The position numbers and the translations under genes are program-made. From a bacterium YEK0313 (lineage in GTDB: Bacteria; Pseudomonadota; Alphaproteobacteria; Rhizobiales; Phreatobacteraceae), in contig CCMO02000001.1 in assembly GCA_000751295.2 (NCBI GenBank), positions 2,095,501 through 2,159,500 of the forward strand: DNA of 64,000 nt, written 5' to 3'. This document shows positions 42,459 through 50,813 of the stretch, piece by piece. The notes below the pieces were generated by a model. That model saw only the letters and a list, made by a program, of their open reading frames with translations, searched no databases and was not told the origin of the DNA. Numbering within the stretch: position 1 is the stretch's first letter; every line of letters starts with the position of its first letter.

Positions 42459-43217
42459 ATGATGGAAAACAGCGCGACGCAGGGCGGCCGGTACCGCGAA
42501 TGGCGGCCGTCGGCCGAGCTTGAGGATCATTTCCGCTGCGTCTGGTCGCACGAGGTGGCGCCGGACCATGAGGGACCGATCGCCGTCGTGCCGGACGGCT
42601 GCATCGACATCGTCTGGCGTGGCGGCGCACTGCATGTCGCCGGCCCTGATATCGAAGCGGCGCTGCCCGAGGTGTCGGCCGGGGCCGACATTCTGGGGCT
42701 GCGCTTTCAGCCGGGCGCTGCCATGCACTGGCTCGGCGTGCCGATCCCCGATCTCGTCGGCAACCAGGTGCCGCTGGCCGATCTCTGGGGGCCAGCCGCG
42801 GTGCGGCTGGCCGACCGCATCGCGGAAGCGAGGACGGCGACGGCGCGCCTTCAAGCCTTCGAGAACGGCCTTGCCGCGCTTTCCGGCGTCAGATCCGGGC
42901 CGTCGCCCGACATGGCCTTCCTGTTCGAGCGGCTCGGCCAGGGCCGGGCCTCTCTCGATACGCTGTGCGCCGGGCTCGGCCTCTCGCCCCGGACGCTGCG
43001 CCGACGCAGCATCGAAACCTTCGGCTACGGCGCGAAAACGCTCGAGCGGATCCTGAGGTTTCAGCGGTTCCTCGATCGCGCACGCAGAAGCCCGGCGGCC
43101 GGCCTCGCCGCGCTTGCGGATGCCGCAGGCTACGCCGATCAGGCCCATCTCAGTCGGGAGGTGAAGCGGCTCTCGGGCTTCAGCCCGGCGACGGTCCTCT
43201 GCCAGCTCGGCTGTTGA
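42459..43217 (+). CDS. AraC-family transcriptional regulator (DUF6597-type N-terminus)
   Basis: The 252-aa protein has an N-terminal sensing half (YREWRPSAELEDHFRCVWSH, VVPDGCIDIVWRGGALHVAG, ILGLRFQPGAAMHWLGVPIP). The two-HTH AraC domain from about 160 has LDTLCAGLGLSPRTLRRRSI and AALADAAGYADQAHLSREVK-RLSGFSP. It resembles AraC regulators often found beside VOC or SRPBCC genes. Here SRPBCC and VOC genes follow downstream, so it may govern them. Confidence 0.9.
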   Translation: MMENSATQGGRYREWRPSAELEDHFRCVWSHEVAPDHEGPIAVVPDGCIDIVWRGGALHVAGPDIEAALPEVSAGADILGLRFQPGAAMHWLGVPIPDLVGNQVPLADLWGPAAVRLADRIAEARTATARLQAFENGLAALSGVRSGPSPDMAFLFERLGQGRASLDTLCAGLGLSPRTLRRRSIETFGYGAKTLERILRFQRFLDRARRSPAAGLAALADAAGYADQAHLSREVKRLSGFSPATVLCQLGC

Positions 43218-43317
43218 GCCCGGCGGCCACGGCCGGGCCGCGTCGCTCTTCTGGCCGTTTTGTTCAAGACCACGGCGCAAGGCGCGTGGCACAAGCGGCG
43301 GCATGAAGGAGTTCGCC

Positions 43318-43749
43318 ATGTCCGAGACCCCGACCACGCCGCCCGCCGTCGTCAAGGACGTGCGCATCATCACCCAGTCGATCGCGCGCGACTGGCGGGC
43401 GGTCTACGACTTTGCCGCGGAACCCGCGAACCTGCCACGCTGGGCCGCGGGTCTCGGCAGCAATTTCAGGCAGCAGGGCGCGACCTGGACGGCGGACAGC
43501 CCGCTCGGCCCGGTCGCGATCCGCTTTGCGCCGCGCAATGATTTCGGCGTGCTCGACCATTGGGTCACGACGGCGGCGGATGTCGAGGTCGCGGTGCCGC
43601 TTCGCGTCGTCGCCAATGGCGCGGGCTGCACGGTGGTCTTCGTGCTGTTCCGGCAGGCCGGGGTCGGCGATGCGGAACTGGCCCGCGACGCGGCGGCGGT
43701 CGAGGCGGATCTCCAGCGTCTCAAGGCGCTTCTCGAAGCCGAAGCTTGA
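43318..43749 (+). CDS. SRPBCC-family protein
   Basis: The 143-aa protein is read from the ATG at 43318, six bases after AAGGAG; an ATG at 43303 overlaps that ribosome site. It has the START-like ligand-binding fold pattern: ARDWRAVYDFAAEPANLPRW, then GPVAIRFAPRNDFGVLDHWV, and a long C-terminal helix (DAAAVEADLQRLKALLEAEA). Function is unknown. It is followed 24 bases later by a VOC gene in the same direction. Confidence 0.82.
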   Translation: MSETPTTPPAVVKDVRIITQSIARDWRAVYDFAAEPANLPRWAAGLGSNFRQQGATWTADSPLGPVAIRFAPRNDFGVLDHWVTTAADVEVAVPLRVVANGAGCTVVFVLFRQAGVGDAELARDAAAVEADLQRLKALLEAEA

Positions 43750-43773
43750 ACGACAGGACAGGGAGACAGCATC

Positions 43774-44127
43774 ATGGCGCAGAGCGGCCAGGACCGGCGC
43801 ATCGACAATATCGAGTTCGGTGTCGCCGACATCGCGCGTTCGCGCGCATTCTACGGCGCGGCGTTCGGCTGGAACTTCACCGATTACGGGCCGACCTATT
43901 GCGAATTCTCGGACGGCCGGCTGACCGGCGGCTTGACGACGCAGACGCCGGTGCGCACCGGCGGGCCGCTGGTGATCCTCTATGCCGACGATCTCGCGGA
44001 CATGCAGCGCCGTCTGGAGGCGCTCGGCGCACCGATCGTCAAGCCGATCTTTTCGTTTCCCGGCGGCCGGCGGTTTCATTTCACCGATCCCGACGGCCAT
44101 GAGCTTGCGGTCTGGTCGGACAAGTAG
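43774..44127 (+). CDS. VOC-family (glyoxalase-like) protein
   Basis: The 117-aa protein has the vicinal oxygen chelate fold: IDNIEFGVADIARSRAFYGA, FGWNFTDYGPTYCEFSDGRL, and C-terminal GGRRFHFTDPDGHELAVWSD. The last includes the His and Glu typical of metal-binding VOC enzymes. Its start has GGGAGA upstream. It is downstream of the SRPBCC gene, and co-transcription is likely. A glyoxalase, dioxygenase or resistance role cannot be separated. Confidence 0.87.
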   Translation: MAQSGQDRRIDNIEFGVADIARSRAFYGAAFGWNFTDYGPTYCEFSDGRLTGGLTTQTPVRTGGPLVILYADDLADMQRRLEALGAPIVKPIFSFPGGRRFHFTDPDGHELAVWSDK

Positions 44128-44225
44128 CGGGAGGGATCTCGGTTCCCGAGAAAACGGGATGCAAGCCTCCGCGCTTTGGTGTTTGCTCGCGGCGAGCCCA
44201 TTGCCATTGCGACGAGGGAGGCTGC

Positions 44226-45035
44226 ATGTCCGGGAAATCTCAATCAAAGGTCCGTGTCGGTATCGGCGGCTGGACCTTCGAGCCTTGGCGCGAGACCTTC
44301 TATCCGCCCGGCCTCGCGCAGAAGCGCGAGCTCGAATATGCCGCGAGCAAGGTCACCTCGATCGAGATCAACGGCACCTATTACGGGTCGCAGAAGCCGG
44401 AGAGCTTCGCACGCTGGCGCGAGGAGACCCCCGACGGTTTCATTTTCGCGCTGAAAGGCTCGCGCTTCACCACCAACCGGCGGGTCCTGGCGGAAGCAGG
44501 GCCGTCGGTCGAGAAGTTCCTGACGAGCGGCGTCACCGAGCTGAAGGAGAAGCTCGGCCCGATCAACTGGCAGTTCATGGCCACCAAGAAGTTCGACCCG
44601 GCGGATTTCGAGGCCTTCCTGAAGCTGCTGCCGAAGACCGTCGACGGACACACCATCCGCCACGCGGTCGAGGTGCGGCACGATTCCTTCAAGACGCCGG
44701 ATTTCATCGCGCTCGCCCGCGACTATGGCGTTTGCGTCATCCATGCCGACAGCCCCGACTATACCTCGATTGCCGATGTGACGGCGCCCTTCGTCTATGC
44801 CCGCCTGCAATGCGCCTCCGAGACCGAGGAGCTCGGCTATTCCAGGGCCGCGCTCGACGCCTGGGCGAAACGGGCCGCCGCCTGGGCAGCCGGCGGCGCG
44901 CCGGAGGATCTTGCGCCGGTCGCCAAGCCGGAGGCCAAGCCGCCGGCCGCGCGCGAGGTCTTTGTCTATATGATCAACGGCTTCAAGCCGAAGGCGCCGG
45001 CCGCGGCCATGGCGCTGATCGAGCGATTGAAATAG
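44226..45035 (+). CDS. DUF72 domain-containing protein (YecE-like)
   Basis: The 269-aa protein has the DUF72 TIM-barrel-like signature: VRVGIGGWTFEPWRETFYPP, ASKVTSIEINGTYYGSQKPE, FARWREETPDGFIFALKGSR, LGPINWQFMATKKFDP and HAVEVRHDSFKTPDF. VYARLQC follows. No catalytic activity is proven for the family. It has its own GAGGGAGG ribosome site and faces the ABC operon end to end. A hairpin at 45050-45071 lies between the genes. Confidence 0.92.
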   Translation: MSGKSQSKVRVGIGGWTFEPWRETFYPPGLAQKRELEYAASKVTSIEINGTYYGSQKPESFARWREETPDGFIFALKGSRFTTNRRVLAEAGPSVEKFLTSGVTELKEKLGPINWQFMATKKFDPADFEAFLKLLPKTVDGHTIRHAVEVRHDSFKTPDFIALARDYGVCVIHADSPDYTSIADVTAPFVYARLQCASETEELGYSRAALDAWAKRAAAWAAGGAPEDLAPVAKPEAKPPAAREVFVYMINGFKPKAPAAAMALIERLK

Positions 45036-45049
45036 CCGAAACGGGGAGG

Positions 45050-45071
45050 GCTCCGCCGGTGCCGGCGGGGC
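45050..45071. terminator. Bidirectional hairpin between DUF72 and the SsuB-like gene
   Basis: The GC stem GCTCCGCCGG.. pairs with ..CCGGCGGGGC (one G-T pair) around a short loop, between two convergent stop codons (45035 and 45093). There is no T-tract. The placement fits a shared terminator. Confidence 0.5.
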
Positions 45072-45092
45072 CGCTCGCCGGCCGGGGCTGGC

Positions 45093-45890
45093 TCAGTCGA
45101 AGCCGAGCAGGCCGTAGATGCGCTTTACATAGTGGCCGAAGGTGTCCGACGTCTTGATGTCGAGGCCGCGGTCGGCCGGCAGGTCGATGTCGAAATAGTC
45201 GGCCATGCGGGCGGGCCCCGCCGTCAGCACCGCGCAGCGCGCGCCGAGGAACACCGCCTCCTGGATCGAGTGGGTGACGAACAGGATGGTCTTGCCGCTC
45301 TCGCGCCAGATCCTGAGCATTTCGAGATTCATGCGCTCGCGCGTCAGCGCGTCGAGCGCGCCGAACGGTTCGTCCATCAGGATCAGTTTCGGGTCATGGA
45401 CCAGCGCCCGCGCGATCGCCGCGCGCTGCTGCATGCCACCGGAGAGCTCATAGGGATATTTGTCCTCGAAACCGGCGAGGCCGACCATGCGGATCAGCTC
45501 GCGGGCGCGGGCCTCGGCCGCCTGGCGCGGCAGATCCAGGATCTCCGCCGGCAGCATGACGTTTTCCAGGATCGTGCGCCATTTCAGGAGCAGGGCCTGC
45601 TGGAACACCATGCCGACGTCGCGGCCGGGCGTGAAGGCGGAGCGGCCGCTGCCGATCGTCACCTCGCCCTCGTCGGCGTCGTGCAGGCCGGCGAGAATCT
45701 TGAGCACCGTCGTCTTGCCGCAGCCGGACGGGCCGACCAGCGCGACCATGTCGCCTTCGCGGACGTCCATGGTCACGTTGGAGACCGCGATGAAGCGGCG
45801 GCCGCCGGTCGAATAGGACTTGCTGACGTTGCGCAGCCGGATCAGCGGCTCCCGAACCGGCGGCTCCGTCATCGCGGTGGCATGGGTCAT
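45093..45890 (-). CDS. ABC transporter ATP-binding protein (SsuB/TauB/ThiZ-like)
   Basis: The 265-aa ATPase starts at an ATGA overlap with the DapA-like gene. It has Walker A GPSGCGKTT, Q-loop MVFQQALLLKWRTI, signature YELSGGMQQRAAIARAL, Walker B LILMDEPFGALDALTRERMN and H-loop LFVTHSIQEAVFLG. This is the nitrate/sulfonate/taurine class. Its permease is at 48916-49737 and the binding protein is divergent at 50814. It is the last gene of the TetR-regulated minus-strand operon. Confidence 0.93.
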   Translation of the reverse strand: MTHATAMTEPPVREPLIRLRNVSKSYSTGGRRFIAVSNVTMDVREGDMVALVGPSGCGKTTVLKILAGLHDADEGEVTIGSGRSAFTPGRDVGMVFQQALLLKWRTILENVMLPAEILDLPRQAAEARARELIRMVGLAGFEDKYPYELSGGMQQRAAIARALVHDPKLILMDEPFGALDALTRERMNLEMLRIWRESGKTILFVTHSIQEAVFLGARCAVLTAGPARMADYFDIDLPADRGLDIKTSDTFGHYVKRIYGLLGFD

Positions 45891-46948
45891 GACAGCCAGC
45901 GCTCCAGATTGGCGGCGACGAAGGCATCGTCCGAGAGGTCGGCATGTTCGCGGCTGACCCTGTCGATCAGGGCGGCCTGGCCGGGGCTCAACCCTTCCGA
46001 GGGATTGAGGCACCAGATGCCTTCGAGCAGGCCCTGGCGCCGCAGGACCTCGTGGCAGCCGGCAATGCAGCCGTGGAAATTGTTGGCGACGTCGAAGAAG
46101 GCGGCATTGCAATCGGTCACCCGGGCATCGAGCGCCAGCAGTTCGGCGCTGACCGCCGGGCCGCTCGCCGCCGCCTTCAGCCGGTCGAGCAGGGCGACCG
46201 CGCCCCTGGTCCAGACCGACCAGTGGCCGAGCAGGCCGCCGCGGAAACGCACGGTGACAGCTGAGCCGTCGCGCATGGCGACGAAGGGCGTCACGAGGTC
46301 GAGGACGATATGGTCGTCATTGCCGGTATAGAGCGTGATCCGCTCCTCGGCGCGGGCCGCCACCAGGCCGCGCACCACATCCATGGTCCGGTAGCGGTTG
46401 AAGGGGGCCGCCTTGATCGCGATGACATTGTCGATGCAGCAGAAGTCGCGCCAGAAGTCGGCATCAAGCTCCATGCCGCCGACGGCCGGCTGAAGATAGA
46501 AGCCGACCAGCGGGATCTCCTCGGCCACCGCGCGGCAATGGGCGATGAGCTCGGCGCGGTCGGCCCCCTTCAGCGCGGCGAGGCTAATGAGGCCGGCGGA
46601 GTAGCCGAGCGAGACGGCGAGCCGCGCTTCCTTCACCGCCTGCTCGGTCCGGCCGCAGACGCCGGCGACCATGGCCAGCGGCCGGTCGGTCCAGGCGCGG
46701 GCATCCTCCATCGCCGCCGCAAGGACCGGTTCGTAGAGCCCGACGTCGCGGATCTCGAATTGGGTGGTGTGAACGCCGACCGCGAGCCCGCCGACCCCGG
46801 CATCGAGATAGTAGCGGGTCAGGGCGCGCTGGCGCCGCCGGTCGAAACGCCTCGCGGCATCGAGCGCCAGCGGGTGGGCCGGGATCGCGGTGCCCTGGGC
46901 GATGATGCCCCGGACCGCTGCGGGAATGGCCTGATGGTGAAGACCCAT
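45887..46948 (-). CDS. DapA-family aldolase/lyase
   Basis: The 353-aa protein is related to dihydrodipicolinate synthase. It has a (beta/alpha)8 pattern starting ALTRYYLDAGVGGLAVGVHT, then SLGYSAGLISLAALKG and DNVIAIKAAPFNR with the likely Schiff-base Lys; ITLYTGNDDHI follows. The usual DapA catalytic Tyr in YNVP is not evident; FYLQPAVGG takes its place, so the reaction differs from lysine synthesis. Inside an uptake operon it may cleave or condense a keto acid from the imported substrate. Confidence 0.78.
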   Translation of the reverse strand: MGLHHQAIPAAVRGIIAQGTAIPAHPLALDAARRFDRRRQRALTRYYLDAGVGGLAVGVHTTQFEIRDVGLYEPVLAAAMEDARAWTDRPLAMVAGVCGRTEQAVKEARLAVSLGYSAGLISLAALKGADRAELIAHCRAVAEEIPLVGFYLQPAVGGMELDADFWRDFCCIDNVIAIKAAPFNRYRTMDVVRGLVAARAEERITLYTGNDDHIVLDLVTPFVAMRDGSAVTVRFRGGLLGHWSVWTRGAVALLDRLKAAASGPAVSAELLALDARVTDCNAAFFDVANNFHGCIAGCHEVLRRQGLLEGIWCLNPSEGLSPGQAALIDRVSREHADLSDDAFVAANLERWLS

Positions 46949-47023
46949 GGAACCCCTCGTCTCAATGCCGTGGCGCAGGAGGCCGCGGTTTCATCGTGGC
47001 CCGGGACGCAACCCGGACCGGTT

Positions 47024-47866
47024 TCAACCCAATTCCGGGCCGGCGATGGCGAAGAGCCGGCCAGGGTCGCCGAACGGCTCGCGCCGGCCGAGCGCCATGC
47101 GAAGATAAGGCCGCTCCTGGGCGAGGCCCGCGGCGGCGGCGATCGCGGCGGCATCGCCGGCGCTTTCAGGCAGATCGACGATGACCGGCCCTGGCGCGCG
47201 GCTGAGCGCGGCGCGCATCAGCGTGGCCGCGCCGGCTTGGTCGGTGGCGACCAGCGGGCCGATCTGCAGGGCGGCCCGGCCGGGGCGGGCGAGCACGAAG
47301 CCGCTGCCGTCCGCCAGCATCAGGGCATGGTCGGGCGCCCGTGTCATGAGACCGGCGAGGAGCCGGCCGCGCGGCGCGCCGAAGGCCATGGCATCGAGCG
47401 CCGCGATACGGTCGAGATCGTCCGCACCGGCGGACACGACGTCGGCGGATCCGGACGGCGCGATGGCGGGCCGATCCTGGCTGCGCCAGCGCCACAGCCT
47501 GAACTGCGGCAGGAACCCGAGCGGGGCATAGATGCGCTCGCCCTGCGGCGTTGCGTCCAGCACTGGCAGACGGCCCGCGCTTTTAAGCTCCGCCATGCAA
47601 TGCTTCAGAATGGCTGTTCCAAGACCCTTGCCGCGCTGGGTCTTGGCGACCAGCACCATGCTGATCCAGGCGAAGCCGTCGAACGGCAGCAGCGCGCCGG
47701 TTGCGACCAGCCCCTCCGGGCCGGCCTGGCCGAACACGCTGCCCTGGTCGAGGAAGATCCGCCAGTCCTCGGCGGACTGGTTCCAGCCGGCTTCCTCCGA
47801 GAGGCGCCGGCAGCCGTCGAGCGCCGCCCGGTCGAGACGGGTAATGGTCGGCTCAGTAGGTCCCAT
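47024..47866 (-). CDS. GNAT-family N-acetyltransferase
   Basis: The 280-aa protein has an N-terminal GNAT domain: SEEAGWNQSAEDWRIFLDQG, FAWISMVLVAKTQRGKGLGT (motif A, RGKGLG), AILKHCMAEL and YAPLGFLP. A second, YitH/HufA-like domain follows (DLDRIAALDAMAFGAPRGRL), which resembles a GNAT repeat. The combined length fits the two-domain class. Its gene overlaps the epimerase stop by 14 bases, so the two are translationally coupled. The acetyl acceptor is unknown. Confidence 0.87.
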   Translation of the reverse strand: MGPTEPTITRLDRAALDGCRRLSEEAGWNQSAEDWRIFLDQGSVFGQAGPEGLVATGALLPFDGFAWISMVLVAKTQRGKGLGTAILKHCMAELKSAGRLPVLDATPQGERIYAPLGFLPQFRLWRWRSQDRPAIAPSGSADVVSAGADDLDRIAALDAMAFGAPRGRLLAGLMTRAPDHALMLADGSGFVLARPGRAALQIGPLVATDQAGAATLMRAALSRAPGPVIVDLPESAGDAAAIAAAAGLAQERPYLRMALGRREPFGDPGRLFAIAGPELG

Positions 47867-48911
47867 CCCGCACCTCGAAATGGGTCGGCTTGCCCAGGCT
47901 CGGCTTGTCGCGGGCGACCCAGTCGGCGACCCAGTCGATCATCCGCGCGAGCGGCACCTGCGGATAGCCGAACAGGCGCGCGGCCTCCGCCGCATTGTTG
48001 AGCCAGGCCGTCGGCGCCTCCGTGCCGACGATGACGGGCGCCTTGCCCAGCCGCTCGCCGAACACGCGGGCGAGCCAGCGCACCGAGATGGTCTCCGGGC
48101 CGGTGACATTGAGCGGCGAGGCGGGCACCGTCGCGTGCCTGAGCGAGCGCAGCGCCTGGGCGTTGGCGTCGCCCTGCCAGATGACGTTGACATGGCCCAT
48201 GGTGACATCGACCGGGCGGCCGTCGCGCACGGCACTCGCCACGTCGAACAGCACCCCGTAGCGCAGGTCGATCGCGTAGTTGAGGCGGAACAGGCGGCCC
48301 GGCGTCTTGTTGACGCCCGAGAAGTAGCTGATCAGCCGCTCGCGGCCGATGCAGGAATTGGCATATTCGCCCGGGGGCGTCAGCGGGCTGTCCTCGGTCG
48401 AGCCCTGGCTGTCGGTCGCGACGAAGGGATAGACGCAGCCGGTGGAGAAGGTGACGATCCGCGAACTGCGGAAAGCCTCGGCCACCAGCGTCGGCACGAA
48501 GACGTTCATCGCCCAGGTCAGCGGCTGGTCGCCTTCCGCCCCGAACTTGCGGCCGGCCATCAGCACGACGTTCCTGACCTTGGGCAGCGCCTCGACCGCC
48601 GAACGGTCGAGCAGGTCGCAGGCAATGGTCTCGACGCCATGGCGATTGAGGTCTTCGGCGAGCCCCTTCTCGCTGAACCGTGCGACACCGATCACGCGCT
48701 TGTCCGGCGCCGCGTTGCGGGCGAGGCGCGCGAGCGTCGGGCCCATCTTGCCGCCGACGCCGAGCACCATGATGTCGCCGTCGAGCGCCGCGAGGTCGTC
48801 GGCGAGTGCGCGCGTCGGCCGGGCCATGAAGGCCTCGAGCTCCTCCGCCGTCTCGAAACGGGCGGGCAGGGCGGCGGGGTCGAGCCAGGGGCCGGCAGCT
48901 GTGTCGGTCAT
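47853..48911 (-). CDS. NAD(P)-dependent epimerase/dehydratase-type protein
   Basis: The 352-aa protein is read from the ATG at 48911 (AAGGAA eight bases upstream). It has a Rossmann-like IMVLGVGGKMGPTLARLARN, a second half with RNVVLMAGRKFG, FSTGCVYPFVATDSQGSTED and SPLNVTGPETISVRWLARVF. The catalytic region reads SCIGRERLISYF where SDRs usually have YxxxK, so the catalytic Tyr and Lys are not in the standard form. It could still bind dinucleotide. It lies between the ABC permease and GNAT genes. Confidence 0.8.
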   Translation of the reverse strand: MTDTAAGPWLDPAALPARFETAEELEAFMARPTRALADDLAALDGDIMVLGVGGKMGPTLARLARNAAPDKRVIGVARFSEKGLAEDLNRHGVETIACDLLDRSAVEALPKVRNVVLMAGRKFGAEGDQPLTWAMNVFVPTLVAEAFRSSRIVTFSTGCVYPFVATDSQGSTEDSPLTPPGEYANSCIGRERLISYFSGVNKTPGRLFRLNYAIDLRYGVLFDVASAVRDGRPVDVTMGHVNVIWQGDANAQALRSLRHATVPASPLNVTGPETISVRWLARVFGERLGKAPVIVGTEAPTAWLNNAAEAARLFGYPQVPLARMIDWVADWVARDKPSLGKPTHFEVRDGTY

Positions 48912-48915
48912 GGGG

Positions 48916-49737
48916 TTATTTCCTTGCATCGCGAGGAACGAAGATGCGCTCGGCCGCCAGCACGACGAGGTAGAGCACGATGCCGATGAGGGTGAGCAGC
49001 AGCACGGCCATGAACATGGCCGGCGTGTCCAGCGCGGCCTGGACCTGGATCATGAGATAGGCGAGGCCGCGGTCGGAGGCGATGAATTCGCCGACGACGG
49101 CGCCGGCGACGGCGAGGATCGCGGCGACCTTCATGCCGGAGAAGATATAGGGCAGGGAGCCCGGCAGCTGGATGTAGCGGAACACCTTCCAGCGCGATCC
49201 CTTGAGCGAGCGGACGAGATCGAGCAGGTCCGGCTCGACCTCCTGCAGGCCGCGCAGCGTGGTGAGCAGGATGGGGAAGAAGCAGAGGCTGAAGGTGATC
49301 AGGATATTGGTGCGGATGCCGTAGCTGAACCAGACGATGACCAGCGGGCCGAGCGCCACTTTGGGGATCATGTTGAGCGTGACCAGCAGCGGGAACACCG
49401 CCAGGGTCAGCACCCGCGACCAGGAGAACATCAGCGCCAGCCCGACGCCGGCAACCGTTGCCAGCGCGAAGCCGCCGACGATCTCCGCGGCGGTCACCGC
49501 GGTGTTGTCGAGCCAGGCGTAATTGGTCTTGGCGAGGGTTGCGAGAATGTCCGACGGCGCCGGCAGCACGAAGGCCGGCAGCTGCGTGGCGCGCACGCCG
49601 AACTGCCAGACCAGCACCAGCCCGACATGGACCGCGACGATGGCGGCCCAGCGCTTCATTGTCTCGATCCGCGCGGCACGCTGCATCGCCGCGACATCCG
49701 CCGCGTTCGCAGCTTTCTGATCCGGGCCTGCCAGCAT
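48916..49737 (-). CDS. ABC transporter permease (SsuC/TauC/ThiX-like)
   Basis: The 273-aa permease is read from the ATG at 49737, with GAGGGGG upstream; the longer frame has no ribosome site. Six membrane helices are visible by eye. The motif GPLVIVWFSYGIRTNILITF and the coupling-loop EVEPDLLDLVRSLKGSRWKV are typical, with GAVVGEFIASDRGLAYLMIQ near the C-terminus. It is the first gene of a minus-strand operon that follows an identical TetR palindrome at 49961-49974. Confidence 0.92.
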   Translation of the reverse strand: MLAGPDQKAANAADVAAMQRAARIETMKRWAAIVAVHVGLVLVWQFGVRATQLPAFVLPAPSDILATLAKTNYAWLDNTAVTAAEIVGGFALATVAGVGLALMFSWSRVLTLAVFPLLVTLNMIPKVALGPLVIVWFSYGIRTNILITFSLCFFPILLTTLRGLQEVEPDLLDLVRSLKGSRWKVFRYIQLPGSLPYIFSGMKVAAILAVAGAVVGEFIASDRGLAYLMIQVQAALDTPAMFMAVLLLTLIGIVLYLVVLAAERIFVPRDARK

Positions 49738-49960
49738 GGATCCCCCTCGACACGGCGACCGGCAGCCGAACCGCGCGCCGCGGCGATGCGCGGCTCGGGC
49801 TGGGCGGCGGGCGCCGGCAACCTCATTGCTTGCCGGTCCTGCCGCGTTTCGAGCCCAGCCGCGACCGGTTTTCGGAACCGGGCATCGGGCCACTGCGCAG
49901 CGCCAGCGTCCGGTTCTCGGTCCGGATTGCAGGCAGCCTAGAAACGCCTGTCGTGGATGT

Positions 49961-49974
49961 CAACCAACTGGTTG
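49961..49974. promoter_or_regulatory. TetR operator candidate A, CAACCA-AC-TGGTTG
   Basis: The perfect 6-2-6 palindrome lies eight bases past the TetR stop and about 223 bases upstream of the permease start. The identical 14-mer recurs at 50692-50705. It is a candidate operator for the permease-epimerase-GNAT-DapA-ATPase operon. Confidence 0.78.
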
Positions 49975-49981
49975 GATAATT

Positions 49982-50659
49982 TCAGTCGAGCGGCCGCAGC
50001 GCGCCGAGGGCAAAGGCGACGACGTGGCGGCGGCGGGCGGCGACGGCCTTGGCCGTGCCGAGATCGCTGTCGAAGATCGCCGACAGCGTGCGCCCGTTGG
50101 AGAAGTAGAAATAGGAGAGCGCGGCCAGCGAGATATAGATGTTGAGCGGGTCGAGGTCGGTGCGGAACACGCCCTCGCGGGCGCCGCGGTCGAGCGTTTC
50201 CTGCAGCAGCTGGATCAGCGGCGAATGCATGTCCTGCAGGCGCTTGGAGCGCCCGACATGGGGCGCCGACTGCCGGTTCTCGTCATTGAGCAGGGCGATG
50301 AATTCCGGATGCTCGACGAGATAGTCGAACGAGAAGCCGACGAGCTTTTCCATGGCGGCGAGCGGTGGCAGGTCGCCGAGCTTCAGCTCGCGCTCATGCG
50401 CCCGGATCTCGGCATAGACCTGTTCGAGCGCCGCCTGGTAGAGGTCGTCCTTGTTGCCGAAGTGATGATAGACGAGCTGCTTGTTGACGCCCGAGCGCCG
50501 GGCGATCTCGTCGATACGGGCGCCAGCAAGCCCCTTTTCGGCAAATTCGGCGACCGCTGCCGCCAGCAGTGCGCGCTGGGTCGCTTCCGGGTCGCGCTGG
50601 CCCTTCAGCCGCACCGGCGGATTGGGCTTCAGCATGGGGGCGGGTCGGCTGACGGTCAT
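49982..50659 (-). CDS. TetR-family transcriptional regulator
   Basis: The 225-aa regulator has a typical HTH: LLAAAVAEFAEKGLAGARID, EIARRSGVNKQLVYHHFGNK. Its ligand domain includes YQAALEQVYAEIRAHERELK and FDYLVEHPEFIALLNDENRQ, similar in style to RutR-like regulators of nitrogenous compounds, a weak resemblance. It is divergent from the binding-protein gene, with operator B between them and operator A just past its own stop. It therefore likely controls both transcription units. Confidence 0.9.
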   Translation of the reverse strand: MTVSRPAPMLKPNPPVRLKGQRDPEATQRALLAAAVAEFAEKGLAGARIDEIARRSGVNKQLVYHHFGNKDDLYQAALEQVYAEIRAHERELKLGDLPPLAAMEKLVGFSFDYLVEHPEFIALLNDENRQSAPHVGRSKRLQDMHSPLIQLLQETLDRGAREGVFRTDLDPLNIYISLAALSYFYFSNGRTLSAIFDSDLGTAKAVAARRRHVVAFALGALRPLD

Positions 50660-50691
50660 GATGAATCGATCCTCCGTTCCACTCTACCAAT

Positions 50692-50705
50692 CAACCAACT
50701 GGTTG
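50692..50705. promoter_or_regulatory. TetR operator candidate B, CAACCA-AC-TGGTTG
   Basis: The 14-base palindrome is identical to that at 49961-49974. It lies 33 bases upstream of the TetR start and 109 bases upstream of the binding-protein start, in the divergent control region. Confidence 0.78.
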
Positions 50706-50813
50706 TGTACAGTCGCCGCCCGATGCGGCCCCTGACGGCCGCGCCCGGTCGGTGGCACTTTCGGCCGGCACGGCCGCCCGACCGGTGAAGATCCGATGAT
50801 GGAGGGGATTGCA

